Position numbers and translations under genes: made by a program
Shown: one piece after another, positions 1 to 5,637 of the stretch
Layout of the letters: every line of letters starts with the position of its first letter
How positions within the stretch are numbered: position 1 is the first letter of the stretch
Notes under the pieces: model-generated
Told to the model about the DNA's origin: nothing
What the model saw: the letters and a program-made list of their open reading frames with translations, nothing else
Databases searched by the model: none
Origin: Pseudomonadota bacterium
GTDB taxonomy: Bacteria; Pseudomonadota; Gammaproteobacteria; Burkholderiales; Ferrovaceae
NCBI GenBank assembly: GCA_021828575.1
Contig: JAJZEL010000255.1
Coordinates: 1-5,637 of the forward strand
Length of the DNA: 5,637 nucleotides
Direction of reading: 5' to 3'

Positions 1-2
1 AT

Positions 3-1097
3 GAGGCAGGCCCTGTGGGTGCTGACAAAACATCCTCCATCCACAGAAAAGCCCCTTCTTACGAAGAGCTTTCCCCAAGCCAGGAATTGCTGGAAACCGG
101 GATCAAGGTGATCGACCTGATCTGTCCCTTTGCCAAGGGAGGAAAGGTGGGCCTGTTCGGTGGTGCTGGCGTGGGCAAGACCGTGAACATGATGGAGCTC
201 ATCAACAACATTGCCAAGGCGCACGGAGGCTATTCCGTATTCGCTGGCGTGGGTGAACGAACCCGTGAAGGGAACGACTTCTACCATGAGATGAAGGATT
301 CCAACGTGCTCGACAAGGTGGCACTGGTGTATGGACAGATGAATGAGCCGCCAGGAAACCGTTTGCGCGTGGCTTTGACGGGCCTGACCATGGCGGAATA
401 CTTCCGTGACGAAGGTCGCGATGTTCTGTTGTTCGTGGACAACATCTACCGTTACACACTGGCCGGTACGGAAGTGTCTGCCCTGCTGGGCCGCATGCCA
501 TCTGCCGTGGGATATCAGCCCACTCTGGCGGAGGAAATGGGTCGCCTGCAGGAACGGATCACCTCCACCAAGGTGGGTTCCATCACTTCTGTTCAGGCGG
601 TTTACGTTCCCGCAGATGACCTGACCGACCCGTCTCCTGCCACTACCTTCCTTCACCTGGATTCCACGGTAGTGCTGTCGCGCGACATCGCATCCCTGGG
701 GATCTACCCCGCTGTGGATCCGCTGGACTCTACTTCGCGCCAGCTGGATCCGCTGGTGGTTGGGGAAGAACACTACAACGTGGCGCGCTCTGTACAGGCC
801 ACGCTGCAGCGGTACAAAGAACTTCGCGACATCATTGCCATTTTGGGCATGGACGAACTGTCGCCCGAGGACAAACTGGTGGTGGCCCGTGCCCGGAAGA
901 TCCAGCGTTTCCTCTCGCAACCGTTCCACGTGGCCGAAGTGTTCACTGGAGCTCCAGGAAAATACGTTTCTCTGGCGGATACCATCAAGGGCTTCAAGAG
1001 CATCATCAATGGGGATTATGACGACCTGCCCGAGCAGGCTTTCTACATGGTGGGCAGCATAGACGAAGCGGTGGAAAAAGCCAGGACCATGCAATAA
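3..1097 (+). CDS. atpD: F1Fo ATP synthase subunit beta, 5'-truncated (3' 364 codons)
   Basis: This is the catalytic beta subunit of the F1 sector, which binds ADP and phosphate and makes ATP on the cytoplasmic face of the inner membrane. The frame is open to the left edge (EAGPVGADK from base 3). The true start lies outside, and roughly the first 95-100 residues (the N-terminal beta-barrel) are missing compared with the usual ~460. Numbering from the in-frame GTG at 15, visible motifs are the Walker A loop GGAGVGKT (49-56), GERTREGND with the catalytic Glu (81), Walker B DVLLFVDN (137-143), the family signature PAVDPLDSTS (232-241) and the torque-loop motif DELSPED (280-286, a variant of DELSEED). 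The GTG at 15 is not a real start, because conserved sequence continues through it. The gene ends in TAA, 15 bases before atpC, as in a normal atp operon. All catalytic residues in the retained part are present. Identity is essentially certain. Confidence 0.98.
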   Translation, partial: EAGPVGADKTSSIHRKAPSYEELSPSQELLETGIKVIDLICPFAKGGKVGLFGGAGVGKTVNMMELINNIAKAHGGYSVFAGVGERTREGNDFYHEMKDSNVLDKVALVYGQMNEPPGNRLRVALTGLTMAEYFRDEGRDVLLFVDNIYRYTLAGTEVSALLGRMPSAVGYQPTLAEEMGRLQERITSTKVGSITSVQAVYVPADDLTDPSPATTFLHLDSTVVLSRDIASLGIYPAVDPLDSTSRQLDPLVVGEEHYNVARSVQATLQRYKELRDIIAILGMDELSPEDKLVVARARKIQRFLSQPFHVAEVFTGAPGKYVSLADTIKGFKSIINGDYDDLPEQAFYMVGSIDEAVEKARTMQ

Positions 1098-1112
1098 GCA
1101 GGGAGATATTCC

Positions 1113-1538
1113 GTGGCAAATACGATTCAAGTGGATGTGGTCAGTGCCGAAGAACAGATTTTTTCCGGACTGGCCGAATTTGTGGTCCTGCCAGGCGAGA
1201 TGGGGGAGTTGGGCATTTACCCCCGCCACACTCCCCTGATCACGCGGATCAAACCTGGCACCGTGCGTTTCCGCATACCCGGTCAGACGACCGAGGAAAT
1301 CGTATACGTATCCGGGGGCATTCTGGAGGTTCAGCCAGACAGCGTGACGGTTCTGGCGGACACAGCCATTCGTGGTCCCGATCTGGATGAGGCTCGCGCA
1401 CTGGAAGCCAAACGAAGGGCAGAGGAAGCCATGCAGGACCGCTCGTCCGAAATCGACTATGCCCGCGCGATGGCAGAACTTGCCGAAGCTGTGGCGCAAC
1501 TGGCAGCCATTCAAAGGCTGCGCAAAGGTTCACACTGA
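1113..1538 (+). CDS. atpC: F1Fo ATP synthase subunit epsilon
   Basis: This is the epsilon subunit of the F1 central stalk. It couples rotation to catalysis, and in the family its C-terminal helices can inhibit ATP hydrolysis. The protein is 141 residues, against about 139 in E. coli. The N-terminal beta-sandwich (about 1-85) contains VDVVSAEEQIFSG (7-19), GELGIYPRHTPL (31-42) and SGGILEVQPDSVTVLADTA (67-85). The C-terminal alpha-hairpin (about 90-138) starts at DLDEARALEAKRRAEE and is rich in Ala, Glu and Arg. The start is a GTG preceded by AGGGAGA at 1100-1106, six bases upstream. The conserved protein begins exactly there (MANTIQVDVVSAEE), so the start is well supported. It lies 15 bases after atpD. 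Its TGA stop overlaps a CTG that may be the start of glmU. Confidence 0.97.
   Translation: MANTIQVDVVSAEEQIFSGLAEFVVLPGEMGELGIYPRHTPLITRIKPGTVRFRIPGQTTEEIVYVSGGILEVQPDSVTVLADTAIRGPDLDEARALEAKRRAEEAMQDRSSEIDYARAMAELAEAVAQLAAIQRLRKGSH
1524..1537 (+). promoter_or_regulatory. Candidate ribosome binding site and CTG start for glmU overlapping the atpC stop
   Basis: AAAGG at 1524-1528 is followed after six bases by CTG at 1535-1537, in the glmU frame. The CTG shares two bases with the atpC TGA (1536-1538), which is the geometry of the common ATGA stop/start overlap. Reading from here gives MNAPLSLAVVVLAAGQGK, a natural GlmU N-terminus with the whole first beta-strand. The conventional alternative, GTG at 1559, has only a C/T-rich stretch upstream and no purine-rich site. 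CTG starts are rare, so this remains inference. Confidence 0.45.
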
Positions 1539-1558
1539 ACGCCCCCCTTTCCCTGGCA

Positions 1559-2914
1559 GTGGTGGTTCTGGCTGCCGGCCAGGGAAAGCGCATGCACTCA
1601 ATCCTTCCCAAGGTGTTGCAGCCGCTTGCAGGGCAACCCCTCCTCGGGCATGTGCTTGAAGTCGCCCGCAGGCTGACCCCCCAGAGTCTTTTAGTGGTTC
1701 ATGGTCATGGTGGCGATGCCGTGCGCAGTGCATTCCCCGATCCTGATCTGCACTGGGTGCTTCAATCGACTCAGAAAGGCACGGGTCACGCGCTTCTGCA
1801 AACCTTGCCTCAACTGCCCGGCCACGGCACGGTTCTGGTTCTTTTTGGTGATGTGCCGCTGATCCAGCCGGAAACCATTGCTCGAATGCTGGATGCCTGC
1901 TCCGGAGAGGCGCTCGTGCTTCTGGTACAAACACTGGATAATCCCGCAGGTTATGGACGGATTCTCCGGGATCCGGAAAGACGCGTGCAAGGCATTCGTG
2001 AAGACAAGGATACCAGCGAGAAAGAACGGGCCATCCGGGAAGTGAACACGGGCATCATGGCACTGCCAGCAAATCGCCTGACCCGCTGGCTCAATCAGCT
2101 GTCATGCGAAAATATCCAGCAGGAGTACTACCTGACGGATGTGGTGGCCATGGCTGTGGAAGACGAAGTGCCGATTCGCACGGTGGAGGTCACCCACCAC
2201 TGGGAAGCCCTAGGGGTCAACGACAAACGGCAGCTGGCAGAACTCGAACGGTTGTATCAGGCGGAGCGGGCCCGTCTGCTGCTGGAGGCGGGAGTGACCC
2301 TGGTGGATCCGGCACGCCTGGATATTCGCGGTGAACTGGTTTGTGGTCGCGATGTCACGATCGAGCCTGGCTGCCTTTTCGAGGGGCGCGTGGTGCTGGG
2401 CGATGGCGTAACCGTGGGCCCCAACTGCGTGCTCAGGAACAGCGAAGTGGGGGCCGGTACTCATATCCAGGCATTTTCCCACCTGGAAGGGGCCGTTCTG
2501 GGCAAGACCAACCATGTCGGACCCCATGCACGGATCAGGCCTGGAACGAGTACGGCAGAAGGCGTGCATCTGGGCAATTTTGTGGAAGTCAAAAACAGCT
2601 CGCTAGGGACTGGTACCAAGGTCAATCATCTCAGCTATGTGGGAGACAGTTCGGTGGGTGCCCGGGTGAATGTGGGCGCCGGCACCATCACATGTAACTA
2701 TGATGGTGCACGGAAACATCGCACGGTAATCGAGGACGATGTGTTCGTGGGATCCGATACACAGCTGGTGGCTCCTGTTACCGTAGGCAAGGGCGCCACC
2801 ATAGGAGCAGGCTCAACCATAGTGAAGTCAGTTCCGCCAGGAGAGCTGGCGCTCTCCCGCACTCCACAAAAAACCATTCCGGGCTGGAAACGCCCGGTCA
2901 AGAAACCGGGCTAA
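1559..2914 (+). CDS. glmU: Bifunctional GlcNAc-1-P uridyltransferase / GlcN-1-P acetyltransferase
   Basis: GlmU is cytoplasmic. It acetylates glucosamine-1-phosphate with acetyl-CoA, then adds UMP to make UDP-GlcNAc for peptidoglycan and lipopolysaccharide. Numbering from GTG 1559 (451 residues; E. coli has 456), the N-terminal uridyltransferase (about 1-222) shows LAAGQGKRM (4-12), LPKVL with Lys18, KGTGHA, FGDVP with metal-binding Asp98, GYGRILRD, EVNTG and Asn221. The C-terminal left-handed beta-helix (about 245-435) is built of hexapeptide repeats. It keeps the acetyltransferase residues by alignment to my recollection of E. coli GlmU: Arg327, Lys345, His357, Tyr360, Asn371, Asn380 and Lys386. 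The end, GWKRPVKK, is typical. The start is uncertain: 1559 is the most upstream conventional start codon but lacks a ribosome binding site. CTG at 1535 would add eight residues and overlap the atpC stop. The gene is probably co-transcribed with the atp genes. glmS, often its downstream neighbour, is absent. Confidence 0.97.
   Translation: MVVLAAGQGKRMHSILPKVLQPLAGQPLLGHVLEVARRLTPQSLLVVHGHGGDAVRSAFPDPDLHWVLQSTQKGTGHALLQTLPQLPGHGTVLVLFGDVPLIQPETIARMLDACSGEALVLLVQTLDNPAGYGRILRDPERRVQGIREDKDTSEKERAIREVNTGIMALPANRLTRWLNQLSCENIQQEYYLTDVVAMAVEDEVPIRTVEVTHHWEALGVNDKRQLAELERLYQAERARLLLEAGVTLVDPARLDIRGELVCGRDVTIEPGCLFEGRVVLGDGVTVGPNCVLRNSEVGAGTHIQAFSHLEGAVLGKTNHVGPHARIRPGTSTAEGVHLGNFVEVKNSSLGTGTKVNHLSYVGDSSVGARVNVGAGTITCNYDGARKHRTVIEDDVFVGSDTQLVAPVTVGKGATIGAGSTIVKSVPPGELALSRTPQKTIPGWKRPVKKPG
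2879..2911 (+). repeat. Three alternating 6-base arms able to form two exclusive hairpins
   Basis: CCGGGC (2879-2884), GCCCGG (2892-2897) and CCGGGC (2906-2911) lie in the last codons of glmU. The middle arm can pair perfectly with the left arm (7-base loop) or the right arm (8-base loop), but not with both. No T-run follows either hairpin. The bases also encode the conserved GlmU tail, so this may be a by-product of Gly/Arg/Pro codons. Confidence 0.35.
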
Positions 2915-2919
2915 GGGAA

Positions 2920-2945
2920 GGGGGGCTTACAGCCCCTTGTCTTTA
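2920..2945 (+). terminator. Possible intrinsic terminator between convergent glmU and dsbA
   Basis: GGGGC (2922-2926) pairs with GCCCC (2932-2936) around a TTACA loop, and G2920/G2921 could add two G-U pairs with T2938/T2937. On the plus strand the stem is followed by TTGTCTTT, a moderately T-rich tail. On the minus strand the tail is CCTTCCCTT, which is weak. The hairpin spans the dsbA stop codon. The stem is short, so terminator function, and whether it works in both directions, is inferred from position and shape. Confidence 0.4.
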
Positions 2946-3568
2946 ATGGCCTGACGTACCAGGGAATCCAGCACGGGAATCACGGCTTCATTACCCCCTG
3001 CCATGGAAGGTGATGTCATGAATCGCCCATCCACAAAAATCGTGGGAACGGAGTCAATGCCCAGTGCCATGGCGCGCTGGTCTCCGCGTTCAACTGCGCT
3101 TTGTACGGCAAATGAATTGAACACGCTGATGAATTTCTTGCGATCCACTCCCTGTTTCTCCATCCATGAAAAGAGCGTGTCCTGAGAAAACAGATCCACC
3201 CTTTGCTCATGAATGGCTTGGAAGATTTTGACATGAAGCTTGTCGGTGAGGTGAAGTGCCTCAAGGGTGTAATAAGTTCTGGCCATGGTGGCCCACTGGT
3301 CCCTGCCAAAACTCACGGGAATGCGCTTGAAGACCACCTGAGGGGGAAGTTTCCTGGCCCAGGGCTCGATCAGGGGGGCAAGATGGGCGCAATGGGGGCA
3401 GGCATAGGAAAACACTTCCAGCACTTCCACTTTTCGGGGGCCCACATCCGTAGGCTGTGGGGGCGAAAGGCGCATGTACTCCTGCCCTTCGGTGGCGGCA
3501 TGGGCTGATGCGGAGATCAGCAGTGCAAGGAGAAGAAAGGGTTTGAAAAATGATTTCAGCCAGTTCAT
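2927..3568 (-). CDS. dsbA: Thiol:disulfide interchange protein DsbA (periplasmic)
   Basis: This is a periplasmic oxidase that introduces disulfide bonds into exported proteins; in the family it is reoxidised by the membrane protein DsbB, which is not in this window. The protein is 213 residues, the usual length. The N-terminus is a clear Sec signal peptide: a basic start (MNWLKSFFKP), a hydrophobic core (FLLLALLISA) and an AHA cleavage motif, with the likely cut after Ala24. The thioredoxin-fold active site is CPHC (57-60), identical to E. coli DsbA. The cis-proline loop is SVPTIFVDG (Pro in VPT), and the alpha-helical domain lies between. The ATG at 3568 is supported by GGAG at 3580-3577, eight bases upstream, and by the signal peptide starting there. 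It follows the SPOR gene by 14 bases, and is therefore probably the last gene of an argS-SPOR-dsbA operon. CPHC and the proline loop favour DsbA over DsbC/G. Confidence 0.96.
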   Translation of the reverse strand: MNWLKSFFKPFLLLALLISASAHAATEGQEYMRLSPPQPTDVGPRKVEVLEVFSYACPHCAHLAPLIEPWARKLPPQVVFKRIPVSFGRDQWATMARTYYTLEALHLTDKLHVKIFQAIHEQRVDLFSQDTLFSWMEKQGVDRKKFISVFNSFAVQSAVERGDQRAMALGIDSVPTIFVDGRFMTSPSMAGGNEAVIPVLDSLVRQAIKDKGL

Positions 3569-3582
3569 GCGGGAAGCTCCGT

Positions 3583-4251
3583 CTATCGTGAGGGAGAAGA
3601 TTCTGTGGATTTGGTGACGCTTGTGGAAAAACCGTTATTCTTGAGTGTGGCCACCAGGGTACGCACCTCATCTTGGCTGGTGAGAGGGCCAATGCGCACG
3701 CGATACAGAGACTTGCCATCACTCGTCGTTGGTGAAAGCACCGTGGCATCCACACCCACAAGAGCAAGCTGTCCTCGCTGGTTTTCTGCTTCCGATGCTT
3801 TCCCGAAAGCCCCTGTTTGAATGAACCAGGCGGTTTGCGCTGAACGAGGTGCCGACTTGCTGTCAGCGTTCTGTGCGGGCTGGGAGGTCAGTGAGGCCAG
3901 GGGGGTGGAAGCAGGTGTTGCGGGAGGAACCGATGTTCCTGGAGAGGCGGCCTGCGGCAGGGAGGAGGCGGAAGAGGTCTGAACCGCTGGAGCTTCCTGC
4001 GGGGGAAGAGATGAGTCCGGAGCGACGGGCGTCGGGTTCATGAGGCCTTGGGAAGACACTGGGGGCACTGCAGCGATGGGTTTTTCAGGGGCATTGGATG
4101 ACTGCACTCCCCGTTCCACGAATGGACTGGGCATGTGGGTGACATAAAGGGCAACGCCGGCAGAAAGCAGGACACCCAGAACCAGCCCCGCAAGAAAGGC
4201 AAGGAACGTCGAGGGAGGGGACCTGCGCTTTTCCGGAGATTTTTGGGCCAT
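3583..4251 (-). CDS. Membrane-anchored SPOR-domain protein, FtsN-like
   Basis: The protein is 222 residues with an FtsN-like architecture. It has a short basic cytoplasmic tail (1-14, MAQKSPEKRR...), one transmembrane helix (about 15-38), a periplasmic low-complexity linker rich in Pro, Ser, Ala, Thr and Gln (about 41-140), and a C-terminal SPOR domain (about 141-214). The domain begins WFIQTGAF and contains SLYRVRIGPL (181-190) and a final helix/strand ending in NNGFSTSVTK. SPOR domains bind peptidoglycan strands stripped of stem peptides at the division septum; septal localisation is therefore expected. The ATG at 4251 is preceded by GGAG (4265-4262) with a 10-base spacer, in an 18-base gap after argS. 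The name FtsN is plausible from architecture and context. However, the linker cannot be aligned to E. coli FtsN and other SPOR proteins share this layout, so I leave the symbol blank. Confidence 0.9.
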   Translation of the reverse strand: MAQKSPEKRRSPPSTFLAFLAGLVLGVLLSAGVALYVTHMPSPFVERGVQSSNAPEKPIAAVPPVSSQGLMNPTPVAPDSSLPPQEAPAVQTSSASSLPQAASPGTSVPPATPASTPLASLTSQPAQNADSKSAPRSAQTAWFIQTGAFGKASEAENQRGQLALVGVDATVLSPTTSDGKSLYRVRIGPLTSQDEVRTLVATLKNNGFSTSVTKSTESSPSR

Positions 4252-4269
4252 AGAGAAAGTACTCCGTTG

Positions 4270-5637
4270 TCACATGGAGAGGGGTGAGTTGACGCCCAGC
4301 AGCGTCAGGCCGTCACGCAGAACCTGCCCTACGGCGGTGATGAGAGCCAACCGGGCTTCGCGCAGTGCGGTATCTTCCACCAGGAACTGCTCTGCATTGT
4401 AGTAACTGTGCAATAGGGCAGCCAGTTCCTTGAGATAGAAAGCCACCATGTGTGGTGCAAAATCGGCAGCCGCCAGTGCGATGACTTCCGGATAGCCCCG
4501 CAGGGACTGCATCAGGGCATATTCCTGTGTTCCGGTCAGGGATGCAAGGGACGCCTTGCGCAAGGTTGCCGTATCGCCTCCCCATTTGGCCAACACGCTG
4601 TGGATGCGGGCATGGGCATACTGGACGTAATAGACAGGATTGTCATTGCTCTGGGACTTGGCGAGATCCAGGTCAAAGTCCAGATGCTGGTCGGATTTGC
4701 GCAAGACATAAAAAAAACGGGCTGCGTCCTGCCCTGTTTCCGAGCGGAGTTCCCGAAGGGTAATGAACTGACCCTTGCGAGTGGACATCTGGACTTTTTC
4801 GCCGTGACGATACAGGGTGACGAACTGTACCAAGGGAACCTTCAGGTGTTCGGCAGGAAACCCGAGGGCCTTCAATGCCGCCATTACACGAGGGATATAC
4901 CCGTGGTGGTCAGCCCCCCACACATTCACCACCTGATGGAACCCTCGCTCGAACTTGTTCACATGGTAGGCAATGTCGGAGGCAAAATAGGTGTAGAGGC
5001 CATTTTCACGTTGCACCACCCGGTCTTTTTCATCACCGAAGGCAGAGGAGCGGAACCAGCGTGCGCCATCCTGCACATACAGGTGGCCTGCCGCTTCCAG
5101 GCAATGAACGACCTTTTCCACGGAGCCATCATCAAACAGGGACTGCTCCGAAAACCATTCGTCGAAAGTGACGCCAAACTCTTCCAGGTCTTGCCGACAA
5201 TCGTTCAACTGTTCGTGCAGCACACGGTCATGAAGCTCTTTGTAATCCTTGCCCAGCAGGGTTTTGGCATTGGCAATCAGGGCATCCATGTGGTGTTCCA
5301 CCCGTGCTTCGTCATCGATGCCTGCGGAGGGCAGGCCCGGGGTGTGGGCGAGAACGGTTGCTGCAGGACGCATGAGAGAATCGTCTAGACAATCCCTGAG
5401 TTGTCGGGCCATTTGCGAAACATAATCACCTTGATAACCATTGGGGGGGAAGGGAATGATTTCCCCGCCCAATGCCAGGTAGCGCAGCCAGGTGGACACC
5501 GCCAAGATGTCCATCTGTCTTCCGGCGTCATTGACGTAATACTCACGATGAACCTGATAACCGGCCTTAGCCAGAATATTGGAGAGCGAGGCACCAAAAG
5601 CAGCTCCCCGTCCATGGCCCACATGCAGAGATCGGAA
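4270..5637 (-). CDS. argS: Arginyl-tRNA synthetase, N-terminus truncated by the contig end
   Basis: This class I aminoacyl-tRNA synthetase charges tRNA-Arg with arginine in the cytoplasm. About 450 C-terminal residues are present. The missing part is the N-terminal tRNA-binding domain and the residues before HVGH, roughly 110-130 residues by comparison with usual lengths. Numbering from the GTG at 5622 (not a real start), visible features are HVGHG, the HIGH motif, which spans this codon; YYVNDAGRQMD (28-38); SDIAYHVNKFERGF (215-228); WGADHHGYIPR (235-245); and the KMSKS-loop equivalent VQMSTRKG (277-284). The DALR anticodon-binding domain runs from about 328 to 450, starting at NPVYYVQYAHARI. 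Presence of the MSTRKG loop separates it from the E. coli-type ArgS, which lacks a canonical KMSK. The last nine bases (5629-5637), read as FRS, appear to be sequencing adapter rather than gene. It is followed by the SPOR gene and dsbA. Confidence 0.97.
   Translation of the reverse strand, partial: FRSLHVGHGRGAAFGASLSNILAKAGYQVHREYYVNDAGRQMDILAVSTWLRYLALGGEIIPFPPNGYQGDYVSQMARQLRDCLDDSLMRPAATVLAHTPGLPSAGIDDEARVEHHMDALIANAKTLLGKDYKELHDRVLHEQLNDCRQDLEEFGVTFDEWFSEQSLFDDGSVEKVVHCLEAAGHLYVQDGARWFRSSAFGDEKDRVVQRENGLYTYFASDIAYHVNKFERGFHQVVNVWGADHHGYIPRVMAALKALGFPAEHLKVPLVQFVTLYRHGEKVQMSTRKGQFITLRELRSETGQDAARFFYVLRKSDQHLDFDLDLAKSQSNDNPVYYVQYAHARIHSVLAKWGGDTATLRKASLASLTGTQEYALMQSLRGYPEVIALAAADFAPHMVAFYLKELAALLHSYYNAEQFLVEDTALREARLALITAVGQVLRDGLTLLGVNSPLSM
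5629..5637 (+). other. Probable residual Illumina adapter at the contig end
   Basis: The terminal nine bases AGATCGGAA equal the first nine of the common TruSeq adapter stem (AGATCGGAAGAGC). In the argS frame they encode FRS immediately before LHVGHG, where ArgS proteins normally have Pro-Thr-Gly-Pro. Conservation therefore breaks exactly at the point where the adapter match begins. Confidence 0.85.

Noticed and set aside
15..17. GTG as the start of atpD
   Set aside because: Conserved beta-subunit sequence (EAGPVG) reads through this codon to the left edge, and the protein would lack its N-terminal barrel. The real start is outside the window.
852..872. DELSPED instead of DELSEED in the ATP synthase beta torque loop
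   Set aside because: Variation at this position is ordinary among bacterial beta subunits and the surrounding residues are fully conserved; I see no sign of altered function.
3261..3767. A 168-codon minus-strand frame across the SPOR/dsbA junction
   Set aside because: It runs out of frame through both real genes, lacks any family resemblance, and the two overlapped genes have clear domains, starts and ribosome binding sites.
3830..4130. Low-complexity Pro/Ser/Ala/Thr coding region as a possible tandem repeat
   Set aside because: There is no regular repeat unit at the DNA or protein level; it fits the usual flexible periplasmic linker of FtsN-like proteins.
3583..4251. 'Sporulation' function for the SPOR-domain protein
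   Set aside because: The domain name is historical. The signal peptide on DsbA, GlmU/LPS context and gene order indicate a Gram-negative non-sporulating bacterium, where SPOR domains bind septal peptidoglycan.
4085..4273. A 62-codon minus-strand frame starting at the end of argS
   Set aside because: It overlaps the start of the SPOR gene in another frame, and its sequence resembles nothing; the SPOR gene explains the region.
4450..5388. A 312-codon open frame on the plus strand opposite argS
   Set aside because: Its codons are in exact register with argS codons, so it stays open only because argS here lacks TTA, CTA and TCA codons; it ends where argS uses CTA (Leu). The protein is not recognisable and argS is a strong, complete match in the other strand.
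5620..5622. GTG as the start of argS
   Set aside because: It falls within the HVGH catalytic motif; a real ArgS has more than 100 residues before it. The gene is cut by the contig end.

Overview
This window looks like a complete short assembly contig from a Gram-negative proteobacterium, most likely a betaproteobacterium. The protein sequences are of proteobacterial type. The ArgS belongs to the subgroup that carries a KMSK-like MSTRKG loop, and the minus-strand order argS / SPOR-domain protein / dsbA is one I associate with Betaproteobacteria. Base composition is moderately GC-rich. I cannot assign a genus from sequence alone.

Layout: two gene groups converge near position 2920. On the plus strand are the 3' part of atpD (F1 ATP synthase beta, 5' end missing), atpC (F1 epsilon) and glmU (bifunctional UDP-GlcNAc synthesis enzyme), the last three genes of an atp operon with glmU attached. 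On the minus strand, reading from the right edge, are argS (arginyl-tRNA synthetase, N-terminus missing), a membrane-anchored SPOR-domain protein resembling FtsN, and dsbA (periplasmic thiol oxidase). The minus-strand genes are separated by only 18 and 14 bases, and each downstream gene has a Shine-Dalgarno-like ACGGAG in the gap, so they are probably co-transcribed. The glmU and dsbA stop codons are 12 bases apart, with a short GC hairpin across the dsbA stop that may terminate transcription.

No gap reaches 300 bases; the window is almost wholly coding. There is no RNA gene, mobile element, CRISPR array or long repeat. All six genes are conserved housekeeping genes: ATP synthesis, cell-wall/LPS precursor supply, translation, division-associated peptidoglycan binding and periplasmic protein folding. 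I found no previously undescribed system here.

The points worth a second look are: (1) the last nine bases match the start of the Illumina TruSeq adapter and replace conserved argS codons; (2) glmU has no ATG in its N-terminal region and may start at a CTG overlapping the atpC stop; (3) the hairpins around the convergent junction; and (4) glmS is not next to glmU, where it is often found, because the argS cluster lies there instead.
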